Assembly (NCBI GenBank): GCA_963705275.1
Contig: OY970063.1
Span: forward strand, 744,001 to 808,000
Length of the DNA: 64,000 nucleotides
Direction: 5' to 3'
Source of the DNA: Fen-1135 sp963705275
GTDB taxonomy: Bacteria > Desulfobacterota > Syntrophia > Syntrophales > UBA2185
Shown: one piece after another, positions 7,844 to 16,656 of the stretch
How positions within the stretch are numbered: the stretch's first letter is position 1
How the letters are laid out: each line of letters begins with the position of its first letter
Notes under the pieces: model-generated
What the model was told of the DNA's origin: nothing
Database searches by the model: none
What the model saw: the letters and a program-made list of their open reading frames with translations, nothing else
Translations under genes and position numbers: made by a program

Positions 7844-9199
7844 TTACACTTTGATCAGTATCGCGTCACCCTGAGCATGACCCGAGCAGATTCCACATAT
7901 CCCTATCCCGCCGCCTCTTCGCCGCAGTTCATAAGCAAGAGTCATGACGATTCTAGCGCCCGTCGCACCTATCGGGTGACCATATGCAATGGCGCTTCCA
8001 TTCACATTAACTCTCTTATACATGTCTTCCTTGGTCATGCCTAAAATGCAGCGGGCGCTCACCAAGACAACGGCAGCAAAGGCTTCATTGATTTCGAGCA
8101 GATCTATCTGATTGAGGTTCATGCCATTCTGCTCGAGAAGTTTTCTGATTGCGAGTCCCGGCACTGTCGCAATATCCTTCGGCGGCTGGGAAACCTCTGC
8201 GTAATCCAGTATTGTAAACAAGGGTTTTATGCCCAGCTTGTCCGCCATCTCCCTGCTCATCAATAAACAGACATCTCCGCCGTCATTGACACCCGGTGCG
8301 TTACCGGCTGTGACGCTTCCGGGGCCTCCGGTAACCGGGCTCTTATGATTGAAGACCGGCGGCAGTTTGGCTAACCCGTCTATAGTTGTTTCCGGCCTTG
8401 GTCCTTCGTCTTTGTCGAAGATGACGACCTTCTTACCTTGTTTCACTTCAACGGGAAATATTTCGTCATCCAGTTTCCCTGTCTTCATGGCCTCAACTGC
8501 AGCAAGTTGGGAGCGAAGGGCCCATTCATCCTGGTCCTGCCGTGTAACTCCAAATTCATCTCCAACCTCAGAGCCGTGGATGGCCATATGCCTGTTATAG
8601 AATGCGTCCCAAAGCCCATCGTATACAACCAAATCAAGGGCCGGCCGGGTCGGGAGTCCCATCCTTGCCCCCCATCTCATCTCAGGAAGAGCATACGGCC
8701 CATTACTCATGCTTTCCTGGCCGCCCGCTACGCAGATCTCGGCCCTGCCGAGTTGTATCATCTGGACTGCAAGATCGATCGGCTTAATACCTGAAGAACA
8801 TACCTTATTGATTGTAATGGAGGGAATGGATTCGGGGAGACCGGCCAGAATAGTTGCCTGCCTGCTGGGTATCTGCCCGCACCCTGCAGGAACTACCTGC
8901 CCCATGAAAACATAATCTACGTCGGCTGGTTTTACCTTTCCGTTTGTCCGCCTGATTACTTCCTTGATCGCCAAGGCGCCCAGTTCAGGAGCTGTGAAAT
9001 CTTTCAGCGCTCCCCCGAATCTGCCGTATGGTGTCCGGCAAGCTTCAACAACGACAACCTCTCTGACGTTCTTGAATTGACTTTTTATTTTACGCCCCAT
9101 TGTTGAGAAATCAGGTTTTCTCTCACCGAACTTTGAGATTGGTGCATGAGCATACATCTCTGCCCTGGTCTTTTCCAATTTCTGTGGTACTTTTTCCAT
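7844..9199 (-). CDS. Thiolase (acetyl-CoA acetyltransferase type) with N-terminal extension
   Basis: 451 residues from the ATG at 9199 (GGGGGT just upstream; an ATG four codons earlier is also possible). Cleaves acetoacetyl-CoA with CoA to two acetyl-CoA. The nucleophile lies in NKVCSSG (about residue 134), the active-site histidine in GHPIGATGAR, and the second cysteine near the C terminus. Two features are odd. About 48 residues precede the usual start of the fold (VREVVVVEACRTPYGRFGG). The C-terminal loop reads CSGHAQG where most thiolases have C-x-GGG-x-G. The 275 bases upstream (9200-9474) hold nothing recognisable, and no strong promoter was seen there. Confidence 0.9.
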   Translation of the reverse strand: MEKVPQKLEKTRAEMYAHAPISKFGERKPDFSTMGRKIKSQFKNVREVVVVEACRTPYGRFGGALKDFTAPELGALAIKEVIRRTNGKVKPADVDYVFMGQVVPAGCGQIPSRQATILAGLPESIPSITINKVCSSGIKPIDLAVQMIQLGRAEICVAGGQESMSNGPYALPEMRWGARMGLPTRPALDLVVYDGLWDAFYNRHMAIHGSEVGDEFGVTRQDQDEWALRSQLAAVEAMKTGKLDDEIFPVEVKQGKKVVIFDKDEGPRPETTIDGLAKLPPVFNHKSPVTGGPGSVTAGNAPGVNDGGDVCLLMSREMADKLGIKPLFTILDYAEVSQPPKDIATVPGLAIRKLLEQNGMNLNQIDLLEINEAFAAVVLVSARCILGMTKEDMYKRVNVNGSAIAYGHPIGATGARIVMTLAYELRRRGGGIGICGICSGHAQGDAILIKV

Positions 9200-9474
9200 T
9201 ACTACCCCCATTTTTTAAAGCTTTGCAAAATCGGATTTTGTCTTCGGAAAAAAGCGAGAATGTGCGATGACCGCTTTCGAAGACAATTTTCAAAGCAACT
9301 ATTGAAACTGAACGGTCAAAGGTCCCGTTGTTATCTCACGAGCAATTAGCTTCGTTAGTCTCGCGCCTTTCGGCTATGCAAGCTGAAGATTGCGGCTGAT
9401 ACGTCGCGCTGAGTCAAATACCCTCAACTGCCCTATATACGGGAACATCGAGCGTAGCATGCCTCGATATACCT

Positions 9475-10641
9475 CTATGCAGATTCTTTCAGACTGTTAA
9501 TGATGTCCCTTGCGACTATCATCCGTTGGATCTGGTTTGTCCCTTCGTAGATCAACGTAATCCGGATGTCTCTCGCATAACGTTCGACAGGGAACTCATT
9601 GGTGTATCCATACCCGCCGAGCATCTGAATGGCATTGAAACATGCCCTGTCTCCCGCTTCGGTCGCAAAATACTTTGCCATGGACGCTTCCCTTGCGAAG
9701 GGCTTGCCCTGCTCTTTCTTGAACGCCGCGTTCATGAGGAGAAGTCTTGCCGCCTCGAGCTCCGTATAGGACTCTGCGATCATCCACTGGATAGCCTGGA
9801 AGTTTGTTATGGACTGATCGAATTGTTTTCTCTCCATCGCGTATCTAGTGGCATAATCCATGGCAGCGAGACCGATTCCCAGACCAAGGGAGCCGATCCC
9901 AATCCGTCCCCCCGCAAGCTCACCCGTCGCTGTCTTGAAGCCGCCGTTCATCTTCCCCATGAGGGCTGATTTCGGTATGCGGCAGTCTTCAAAGATCAGT
10001 TCGTTGGTTGAAGAGGCGTGCTGCCCCATCTTGTGTTCCAACCTGCCAATCTTAAAACCTGGAGCTGTGCTTTCAACGAGAAACGTGCTGATGCCGGCGC
10101 CTTTCTTCGCCTTCTTGTCGGTCACCGCCCAAACGACAAACACACCCGAGTATTCGGCACTGGTAATAAATATCTTTGACCCATTGAGAACCCAATGATC
10201 GCCGTCCAGAACAGCAGACGCTTGGAGCCCTGCAGCATCGGAGCCGGCCATAGTCTCAGTCAAGGCAAACCCGCCGGCAGGGTATTCACCCGAACAGATC
10301 TTCGGGATGTACTTCATCTTATGTTCTTCCGTGCCGATCGCCTGAATTACCTCGCAGACCATATTGTTGACCGACATGGTCACCGCCGTGGAAGCGCAGG
10401 CCCGCGCGATTTCGGTAATCGCAAGACTAAAGGCCACAACGCCCGCTTCGGAGCCGCCATATTGACTCTTCACGTTGATGCCCATAAGGCCGAGGTCCGC
10501 GAGTTTCTTCAAATTCTTTAAGAAGGTGTCCCTGTCGCCTACCTGGTCGAGCCGCGCCGCTACCGGTTCCAATTCTGTCTTCGCGAAGCGCCGAGCCGTG
10601 TCTTGAATAATAGTTTGCTCTTCTGTTAGATCTAAATTCGT
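9475..10641 (-). CDS. Acyl-CoA dehydrogenase, apparent ACG start
   Basis: Second acyl-CoA dehydrogenase of the operon, 388 residues if initiated at ACG (10641-10639). Catalytic Glu366 lies in LIYEGTNQIQR; the flavin-binding segment GGFALTETMAGSDA is present. The first standard start codon in frame (TTG at 10572) would remove the N-terminal helix. Upstream codons read NLDLTEEQTIIQDTARRFA, the normal family N terminus, with the codon for residue 1 reading ACG and GGGAGG seven bases before it. Either translation starts at ACG or the sequence has a single-base difference from ATG. The substrate is probably a short or branched acyl-CoA; it is not a copy of the dehydrogenase at 4788. Confidence 0.88.
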   Translation of the reverse strand, partial: TNLDLTEEQTIIQDTARRFAKTELEPVAARLDQVGDRDTFLKNLKKLADLGLMGINVKSQYGGSEAGVVAFSLAITEIARACASTAVTMSVNNMVCEVIQAIGTEEHKMKYIPKICSGEYPAGGFALTETMAGSDAAGLQASAVLDGDHWVLNGSKIFITSAEYSGVFVVWAVTDKKAKKGAGISTFLVESTAPGFKIGRLEHKMGQHASSTNELIFEDCRIPKSALMGKMNGGFKTATGELAGGRIGIGSLGLGIGLAAMDYATRYAMERKQFDQSITNFQAIQWMIAESYTELEAARLLLMNAAFKKEQGKPFAREASMAKYFATEAGDRACFNAIQMLGGYGYTNEFPVERYARDIRITLIYEGTNQIQRMIVARDIINSLKESA

Positions 10642-10662
10642 ATGCCTTCCTCCCTTCTAACT

Positions 10663-10699
10663 ATCCTGCCAGCCTGCCTGAGCGGCAGGTTGACAGGAT
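10663..10699. repeat. Intergenic palindrome
   Basis: 16-base arms (10663-10678 and 10684-10699) around a 5-base loop, with two mismatches that become G-U pairs in one RNA strand. It separates CoA-transferase subunit B from the ACG-start dehydrogenase. No T-run follows, so it is more likely an RNA-processing or partial attenuation site, or a dispersed palindrome, than a full terminator. Confidence 0.5.
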
Positions 10700-10719
10700 C
10701 TACATATTAGAGTTATTTT

Positions 10720-11616
10720 CTAACCAATAATCGACTTGATCGCGGGTGTGTATTCCGTTTTCGCCGGCAGGAAGATCAATTCCGGATCAACGAACTCTCT
10801 CAACACAAAGAGCTCCCTGTAAGTAGGTCGGGGCGTATCACCCTTCACTTTGGAAACATTTAGGGCAAACCCGCAGTTCTCCTTGATCTTCTCCACGGTG
10901 ATCCCGGGATGGCACGTGTCCAGATAAATTTCTCCCTTCTCGTCAAACTTGTACACGCCCATATTCGTCACGACGGTAACGGGTCCGCAATCAGCGTAAG
11001 GGGTCCCCTTCCAAACCTCCTTCTTCGGTTTCCACTCCCTCGTCTTGAAGTCCCAGCACCACCATCCGGGCGTTGTGGTGTATTCATTCCTTTCCAGGAA
11101 ACGTCTCTTCTCCTGGAGGATGATATAGGCGACCCTCTTCGACATCGTACCGATATCCGAATTTCCGCCTGATCCCGTGAAACGGTGTGCTGGAGCGTAG
11201 TAGTCGCCGACGGATGTAACATTTACGCCGCCGTACTTGTCAATTGCCGCCCCACCGAGAAAACCTAAGGTGACAAAACCCTGCTGCAAATAATATCCGA
11301 AGGTATCAACCAGCCCGCCAAGGGTGGAACACATATTGGCCGCCCTCTGGTCGGAGACGGACATGGGCACGTGCATGGTCTTGCCGTCACAGATCCCCGA
11401 TTCGTAAATCAACACCGCGTTCGGTGCATTCAAAAAGTTGGCTGCCATTATCCCCACCATGGGAAGCCCTGTACCGGCAAAGACGACATCATCGTTCCGG
11501 ACTTCGTGGGCGATGGCGATAGCCATCAATTCGGGCAGGATAAACTCACCGTCCTTCGCTTTATCATCGGGTATCTTATCGATCAACTCCATCAATTGTT
11601 CCATTGTCTTAGCCAT
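10720..11616 (-). CDS. CoA-transferase subunit B (glutaconate CoA-transferase family)
   Basis: 298 residues. Family I CoA-transferase beta subunit. The likely catalytic glutamate is Glu72 in IYESG, and FLGGAAIDKYGGVN and FTGSGGNSDIG match the GctB-type fold. The start follows AGGGGGG. The A subunit is encoded 20 bases upstream, so the two form one heteromeric enzyme. In this operon it probably moves CoA from acetyl-CoA (or a pathway intermediate) to the incoming acid. The natural acid cannot be read from sequence; GctB-like proteins cover glutaconate and several aromatic and fatty acids. Confidence 0.85.
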   Translation of the reverse strand: MAKTMEQLMELIDKIPDDKAKDGEFILPELMAIAIAHEVRNDDVVFAGTGLPMVGIMAANFLNAPNAVLIYESGICDGKTMHVPMSVSDQRAANMCSTLGGLVDTFGYYLQQGFVTLGFLGGAAIDKYGGVNVTSVGDYYAPAHRFTGSGGNSDIGTMSKRVAYIILQEKRRFLERNEYTTTPGWWCWDFKTREWKPKKEVWKGTPYADCGPVTVVTNMGVYKFDEKGEIYLDTCHPGITVEKIKENCGFALNVSKVKGDTPRPTYRELFVLREFVDPELIFLPAKTEYTPAIKSIIG

Positions 11617-11636
11617 TTTCTAATCCCCCCTTTCCT

Positions 11637-12692
11637 TTAATAGCCACTTCGAGCGACGGATAAAGGCATCTTCATCCGAGGTGCCGGGTTCTTTCCCCGC
11701 ATCATCCTGGTGCTGTATCCAGTGGTGCTGTCTGCTCTGAGAGACAACAGTTTCTTTGCACCGAGCTTCACGATGAAGTCTTCCCAGCTCTTGGGACCGA
11801 AAACCCACTCATCGAGCCATTTTTTCAAATCTTCCACGTTTCTTGATGCCTTATCCATCTCCCTCATGAAGGGCGCGTCGTAGTCATAATAGAAGGGAAC
11901 ACCGCTGGGGAACGCTCCCCACGGTACTTCTACAATGGCATCAACAGTAAAGAACGGTATCTGATTTGCCTGAGGATCTTTCCTCATCTCACCCTCGGGA
12001 ACTACCTCCTCAGCCGTGATTACGACCTTGTCACAGGCAAAGGCGATTTCTTTATCGATGGTGCCTATACCGCGCCACCTTGCCGTCCCTTTATCACCTA
12101 CCTGGTTTACATGGATGACCGCCAGCTCCGGCCTGGCTGCGGGAAGCAGAATAACCTCACCATCGCCAAAGAAGGGTTCTTCAATCTGGATGAATTTCTT
12201 CTTTGCTATCCTCGGGTTCTTGCCGGTCCTCTGTCCGGCCTTGCCCAGTGCATCATAGTCGGGATTGTAGAGGTCCGATCCCATGGGCGCATAATAGGGA
12301 ATAAATGGCGCCCCGATGGCGCCGGCCAGGAATCTCATGGCCATTGCACCGTGAGAGTAGTCTTCAAGGATTATCTTTCCCGCCTTGTAAATCCTTTCCA
12401 TGTTGATGTCGAGTTTTCCCGCCATCTCACCCCAGCCCATCCAGTCCGTTTCGTAACACTTGATGGCGCCGACGGTGTTGAGGAGCCAGGTGCAGCAACT
12501 GCCATGCCTGTCTATTACATGCAGGTCTTTGAACCCCTGTCTCACTGCCTCCCAGGTAAATGCCATCGGGTTCCTGTTGAACCCTGTAAATCCGCTGAAG
12601 GCAACCTGAATGCCGTTGCGCATATATTTTTTTACCGCTGCATCCAGGGTCATAATTTCAGCTTTCTTAGCTTTTCCGCGACTTCTCGCCAT
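11637..12692 (-). CDS. CoA-transferase subunit A (glutaconate CoA-transferase family)
   Basis: 351 residues, GctA-like alpha subunit. It has the N-terminal segment GIQVAFSGFTGFNRNPMAF, a central APFIPYYAPMGSDL and the later TIDKEIAFACDKVVITAEEVV typical of the family. The start ATG follows AAGGAGG. It pairs with the B subunit immediately downstream. The gene upstream is a membrane protein, separated by a strong hairpin at 12780-12813 that may set a lower or separate expression level for the metabolic genes. Confidence 0.85.
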   Translation of the reverse strand: MARSRGKAKKAEIMTLDAAVKKYMRNGIQVAFSGFTGFNRNPMAFTWEAVRQGFKDLHVIDRHGSCCTWLLNTVGAIKCYETDWMGWGEMAGKLDINMERIYKAGKIILEDYSHGAMAMRFLAGAIGAPFIPYYAPMGSDLYNPDYDALGKAGQRTGKNPRIAKKKFIQIEEPFFGDGEVILLPAARPELAVIHVNQVGDKGTARWRGIGTIDKEIAFACDKVVITAEEVVPEGEMRKDPQANQIPFFTVDAIVEVPWGAFPSGVPFYYDYDAPFMREMDKASRNVEDLKKWLDEWVFGPKSWEDFIVKLGAKKLLSLRADSTTGYSTRMMRGKNPAPRMKMPLSVARSGY

Positions 12693-12779
12693 AACTTCCT
12701 CCTTTCAAAAAAACATTACCAGTTCGCTCACTCACCACGTCCATGCAAATAGATTATTGTATGGGCAACATGTTAAATG

Positions 12780-12813
12780 CGAGGTAAAGGGGATTAGGGG
12801 CCCCTTTACCTCG
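12780..12813 (-). terminator. Strong hairpin after the membrane-protein gene
   Basis: Perfect 13-bp stem (CGAGGTAAAGGGG at 12780-12792 with CCCCTTTACCTCG at 12801-12813) and an 8-base loop, 11 bases beyond the stop codon. On the minus strand ATTTAAC follows, a weak U-tract, so partial read-through into the CoA-transferase genes is likely. Confidence 0.55.
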
Positions 12814-12824
12814 ACTCGAATTAA

Positions 12825-14114
12825 TTAATGATGCTCGGCATGAGTGTAGAAAGGCCACTTGTGCATGAACCACTCGTTCCAGAGAAGAGGGATAATCCAC
12901 CAGAAGTTCCAGATGAGGGATTCACCGTGGACTAATCTATGACCGATATCACCGTGCATATGTTCATTGCCCAGTCCCCAGTAACCGAAATTGACATAGT
13001 AGAAGAGATAGTAATTTATCACCGTCAGCACAAGGACACCGAACGTCCTGAACCAGAAGCCTCCCCAGGAATCGACATTCTTCCCTGGGTACATATCATC
13101 AAAGTAGTGATGCCACTGGAGGAACGGAATCAGGGTCATACCGGCGATTTCAGCTGCATGTATCCACAAGAAGCGCGCCGGGTTTCCCTTATCTCCCGCG
13201 GGCAGTGCGTGAATAACTTGATCCATCGGTGCCCAAAGAGGAATGCCGTTGTAAAAAATCAGGGCGATGAGATATCCAAGGACAACAGTTATACAGAAAG
13301 AAACTATACCTTTCGCGGGCTGAGGCAGCTTAATGAGCGTCCAGGGTTTCATGCGCCACACATTGGGTGTCATGAAAAGGACGATGATCATCCACTCCCA
13401 CCAGCCGAAGACCCAATACACATGGGGCGTTCCACCAGAGAAACCGACCCACCAGGGGGTGTTGAATCCAATAGAACTACCGAACATCTTGCCCCAGACG
13501 AGACCAAAGAAAGGAACGATAAGAACGACGTAGAAGAAAAGTGTGAGTAAGCTGCACCAGCCTATCTCGGCGAAACCGGCGGCGGGCTGCTCCAGGTTGC
13601 TGGGACGGATCGGCCATTTGCCAAAGTAGATCGTCACAAACGGATACGAGAAGAACCCGATCAGAACAAATCCCACGATTGCACTCTGCGCGAGGTGCGC
13701 TTTTTGCATTGCCTCCAAGGTAATTATTTTCCCGTCGGGCAACGCTATCGCCCCTGCGGCTGCCAGTGCATTGATATTGGATTGGCTCAGGAAATTGAAC
13801 CCTATACCAAAAACCCGATAAAAAATCACTTCGATAACAAACCATGTGAGGGCCGCGTTCGCGATGGTCATGACAACGCCTCTAATGCCGGGCGACAACT
13901 TCTGAAAGGGCCAGTCACCCAAAAACATATGCTGCCATAACCCGACCAGAATCATTACAGCGAGTATCATAACATGCGGGTAAGGAAACCAACCTACCGG
14001 CCCACGAGGATCGGCCAAAATATACCAGGTAATCCAAGCGACCACGAAAAAAACTATGGTAGAAATGATGCCTGTCATGGGTTGACCCCAACGAGGCTTT
14101 AATTCTCCTGCCAT
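12825..14114 (-). CDS. Polytopic membrane protein of unknown function, His-rich
   Basis: 429 residues from the ATG at 14114, which has AGGAGG eight bases upstream. About ten hydrophobic segments with many aromatic residues. The second half is rich in histidine and acidic residues in clusters: WIHAAEIAG, QWHHYFDDMYPG, NEHMHGDIGHRLVHGES and a C-terminal HKWPFYTHAEHH. Such clusters could bind a metal or haem, but no known motif can be assigned. It is the first gene of the fatty-acid operon, behind a promoter at 14461-14489, so uptake of the substrate acid or a membrane redox step linked to acyl-CoA oxidation are both possible. Family not recognised. Confidence 0.75.
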   Translation of the reverse strand: MAGELKPRWGQPMTGIISTIVFFVVAWITWYILADPRGPVGWFPYPHVMILAVMILVGLWQHMFLGDWPFQKLSPGIRGVVMTIANAALTWFVIEVIFYRVFGIGFNFLSQSNINALAAAGAIALPDGKIITLEAMQKAHLAQSAIVGFVLIGFFSYPFVTIYFGKWPIRPSNLEQPAAGFAEIGWCSLLTLFFYVVLIVPFFGLVWGKMFGSSIGFNTPWWVGFSGGTPHVYWVFGWWEWMIIVLFMTPNVWRMKPWTLIKLPQPAKGIVSFCITVVLGYLIALIFYNGIPLWAPMDQVIHALPAGDKGNPARFLWIHAAEIAGMTLIPFLQWHHYFDDMYPGKNVDSWGGFWFRTFGVLVLTVINYYLFYYVNFGYWGLGNEHMHGDIGHRLVHGESLIWNFWWIIPLLWNEWFMHKWPFYTHAEHH

Positions 14115-14538
14115 AATGTCATCCTCCTTTTTTGATTCCAATTAAAGTTGTTAAAGTCTTCCAGAATTCGTTTACCGGATCATAACTCTAATCTAAACTG
14201 ACGATCACCTCCTTCCGTAATGTTAAGAAACCAGTTTATCTTTCCCCATAATAACTGCCTAAATCCCCGCTCTATATAAATAATTTCTCGGCTTTAAGAA
14301 TGTACTACTTCGCCAGTGTTCCGCCGTTGTCATTCTATGGAGCCTTTTGATGCAGGTCATGGGGTATGCGTTATTAACTCTTGGTATCTGTTAAGGATAT
14401 AAGTATCTAAAACTTAAAAGGAATAATTTGGGAGCTTGATGCTGCAATCAGATTTAGCGTGTTATACAGTTATAAAGGTGAAAAGACAATATTAAAAGAT
14501 TCATAACTAATATTAAAAAATATTTAACTTTTCAGAAA
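14115..14538. other. Leader region between operon and regulator gene
   Basis: About 420 bases without a gene. It holds the minus-strand promoter at 14461-14489, which would give a leader of about 340 nt. A/T-rich; no clear riboswitch or hairpin was recognised by eye. Confidence 0.5.
14461..14489 (-). promoter_or_regulatory. Promoter of the fatty-acid operon
   Basis: On the minus strand: TTGTCT (14489-14484), a 17-base spacer and TATAAC (14466-14461). It is the best match in the gap upstream of the membrane-protein gene. The PAS/LuxR regulator gene has the same -35 hexamer. Confidence 0.45.
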
Positions 14539-16656
14539 TTATGTGGATAAATATGAGCGAAGATTATGTTTTTTGGTTAAGCTGAGTTTGCGCCGAATAT
14601 GGTAGCGGTATACATTGACTGCACTTTCAGAAACGTTCAAAAGTGCCGCTATTTCTTTAGTTGTTTTTCCCTCTTTTATGAGATTGGCAATCTGCACCTC
14701 CCTGTTGGTAAGATTCAAGTACTTGACTGACAATTTTTGCGCAAAGGGAGATACGATTTCTCTTAGATTTGATTCGAGTACGTTGACATAGGACGACCCC
14801 TTAAGATCTATGCGACTTTTCAATTTCTCAATATACGGCAGAATAAGGAGCTTCACATTTGACAGTACCTTTTGCTCAAGATCATTCTTGTCCTCTTCTC
14901 TCTGCTTGAGTAACACCCTTAAGGCCGCATTGAGGTCCTCAAGTTCGTTTGTCTTTGCCTCAAGCTCAACCTCCCTCTTTTCCAGCATTTCCTCCGCCTG
15001 CTTGCGCTCCGTAATGTCCCGGATCGATTCTATGGCTCCCACTATGTGCCCCTTACTGTCATAAAGGGGACTTGCCTTTGCCCAAAGGAAGGCTCTTTTG
15101 TCTTTCAAAGCAGGAACCCACGTTTCCACTATCAAATGGTCCTCCTCCTTCTTGAAGACAGAATAATAAGTTCGCTCACTTTTTTTGTCCGGTTTCAAGA
15201 CGAGATCAATCAAAATAGTCCTTCGAACGCCATAAAATGGCAAGGCATACTCAAAATCGCCCTTACCCACCATGTCAACAGCCTTAACCCCTGTCATTTC
15301 CTCTATGGCACGATTCCATGCAATCACCTTCCCCTTCCGGTTAATCGCAAGTGTCGCGTCCGGCAAGAAATCAATAATATCCGACAACCGCCTCTCTGAT
15401 TCTCGCAGTGCCTCTTCTGCCCGCTTGCGCTTGGTAATATCTTTGGAAACCACCGTTACCGCTATTGTCCTCCCGTCAGAATCCTTAACGGGACTCAAGG
15501 ACCTGAGAAAGTATTTGTCATCTCTTTCACTCTTGTGTTCATGCTGGACCGCCTGGCCCACTTTGAAAATGCGATTGATGATTTCCCTGAATTCTCTGGC
15601 ATCCTCTCCGGAATGGAAGTCATCATATGATCTTCCTTCCACATCGCCCAGGGTGAGGCCAAGACGCGACAGGAATCCTTCATTCATGAACAGATACCTG
15701 CAATCTTTGTCAACGAGATACATCACGTCAATGCTGGATGCGAGAGATCGGTATTTTTCCTCCGATTCCTGAAGCATTCTTTCCGCCTCTTTGCGTGCCG
15801 TAATGTCCCTGATTGATTCAATGGCACCCACAATATCACCTTTGCTATCATAGAGGGGACTGGCCTTTGCCCAGAGGAAGGCCTTCTTCCACTTCAAGAA
15901 GGGGACCCATGTCTCCACGATCAGGAGATCTTTATTTTTTTCGAGAATAGAATAATAACTCCGTTCAATTTTCTTGTCCGGCTTCAGTACCAAGTCAACC
16001 AGGATGGGCCTCCGGATGCCGTAGAATGGCAACGCATATTCATAGTCACCTTTCCCTAATATCTCGGCGGCTTTGACACCCGTCATTTCCTCGATGGCGC
16101 GATTCCACGCAATAATATTCCCCTGCAAGTCAATCGCAAGCGTCGCATCCGGCAAAAAATCAATGATATCAGCCAACCTTCTTTCCGATTCTCTCAGCGC
16201 CTCCTCTACTCTCCTGCGCTCGGTAACATCTATGGCATTGCCGAGGATAGCGGGCCTGCCATTGTACTGGATGGGAGCGACTAACTGAATTACATATCTT
16301 ATTGCGCCCTGCTTGGTTACCATTCTGAATTCATATGGCGCAGATTCTTTGCCCCGGAGCATCTCGCGGGCCTTCTTCCTTGCCATTTCCTTATCATCCG
16401 GATGTACGATGATGCCCGAATCCTTACCTATGAGCTCTTCCGCTGTGTATCCTGCATAAGCAATAGCGCTTGTATTAATATAACGAAATTTTCCATCCTG
16501 GACGATGAAGGCGGCAGCAAAAGATTTCTCCGTCAGGCTTCGAAAGAGCTGCTCATTCTCGAGCAGTTTTTCATCCACTTCCTGGCGCACCGAAGTTCTT
16601 CTATCGGTCAGTGACGACCTGTGAAGCGGACTCTCGTTAGCTATTTTTTTAGACAT
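14539..16656 (-). CDS. Multi-PAS regulator with C-terminal LuxR-type HTH
   Basis: 705 residues, no membrane segment. Four PAS domains: 35-150, 158-290, 298-412 and 420-553. A coiled coil follows (555-600), then a LuxR/FixJ-type helix-turn-helix at 645-702 (LTNREVQIANLIKEGKTTKEIA, then LNVSESAVNVYRYHIRRKL). There is no kinase or receiver domain, so ligand or redox sensing would act directly on DNA binding. PAS2 and PAS4 are about 80% identical by eye, an internal duplication. The gene lies directly upstream of, and in the same direction as, the fatty-acid operon, making it the obvious candidate regulator; that link is inference. Confidence 0.85.
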   Translation of the reverse strand: MSKKIANESPLHRSSLTDRRTSVRQEVDEKLLENEQLFRSLTEKSFAAAFIVQDGKFRYINTSAIAYAGYTAEELIGKDSGIIVHPDDKEMARKKAREMLRGKESAPYEFRMVTKQGAIRYVIQLVAPIQYNGRPAILGNAIDVTERRRVEEALRESERRLADIIDFLPDATLAIDLQGNIIAWNRAIEEMTGVKAAEILGKGDYEYALPFYGIRRPILVDLVLKPDKKIERSYYSILEKNKDLLIVETWVPFLKWKKAFLWAKASPLYDSKGDIVGAIESIRDITARKEAERMLQESEEKYRSLASSIDVMYLVDKDCRYLFMNEGFLSRLGLTLGDVEGRSYDDFHSGEDAREFREIINRIFKVGQAVQHEHKSERDDKYFLRSLSPVKDSDGRTIAVTVVSKDITKRKRAEEALRESERRLSDIIDFLPDATLAINRKGKVIAWNRAIEEMTGVKAVDMVGKGDFEYALPFYGVRRTILIDLVLKPDKKSERTYYSVFKKEEDHLIVETWVPALKDKRAFLWAKASPLYDSKGHIVGAIESIRDITERKQAEEMLEKREVELEAKTNELEDLNAALRVLLKQREEDKNDLEQKVLSNVKLLILPYIEKLKSRIDLKGSSYVNVLESNLREIVSPFAQKLSVKYLNLTNREVQIANLIKEGKTTKEIAALLNVSESAVNVYRYHIRRKLSLTKKHNLRSYLST
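15004..16206 (-). repeat. Internal PAS duplication
   Basis: The DNA at 15004-15420 (residues 413-551) and 15790-16206 (residues 151-289) encodes near-identical linker plus PAS units. About 105 of 132 aligned PAS residues match by eye. The codons have diverged at many silent sites, so the duplication is not recent. Confidence 0.8.

Noticed and set aside
9212..9474. Possible RNA gene in the gap before the thiolase
   Set aside because: The stretch has some short inverted repeats but no tRNA, rRNA or riboswitch consensus could be recognised.
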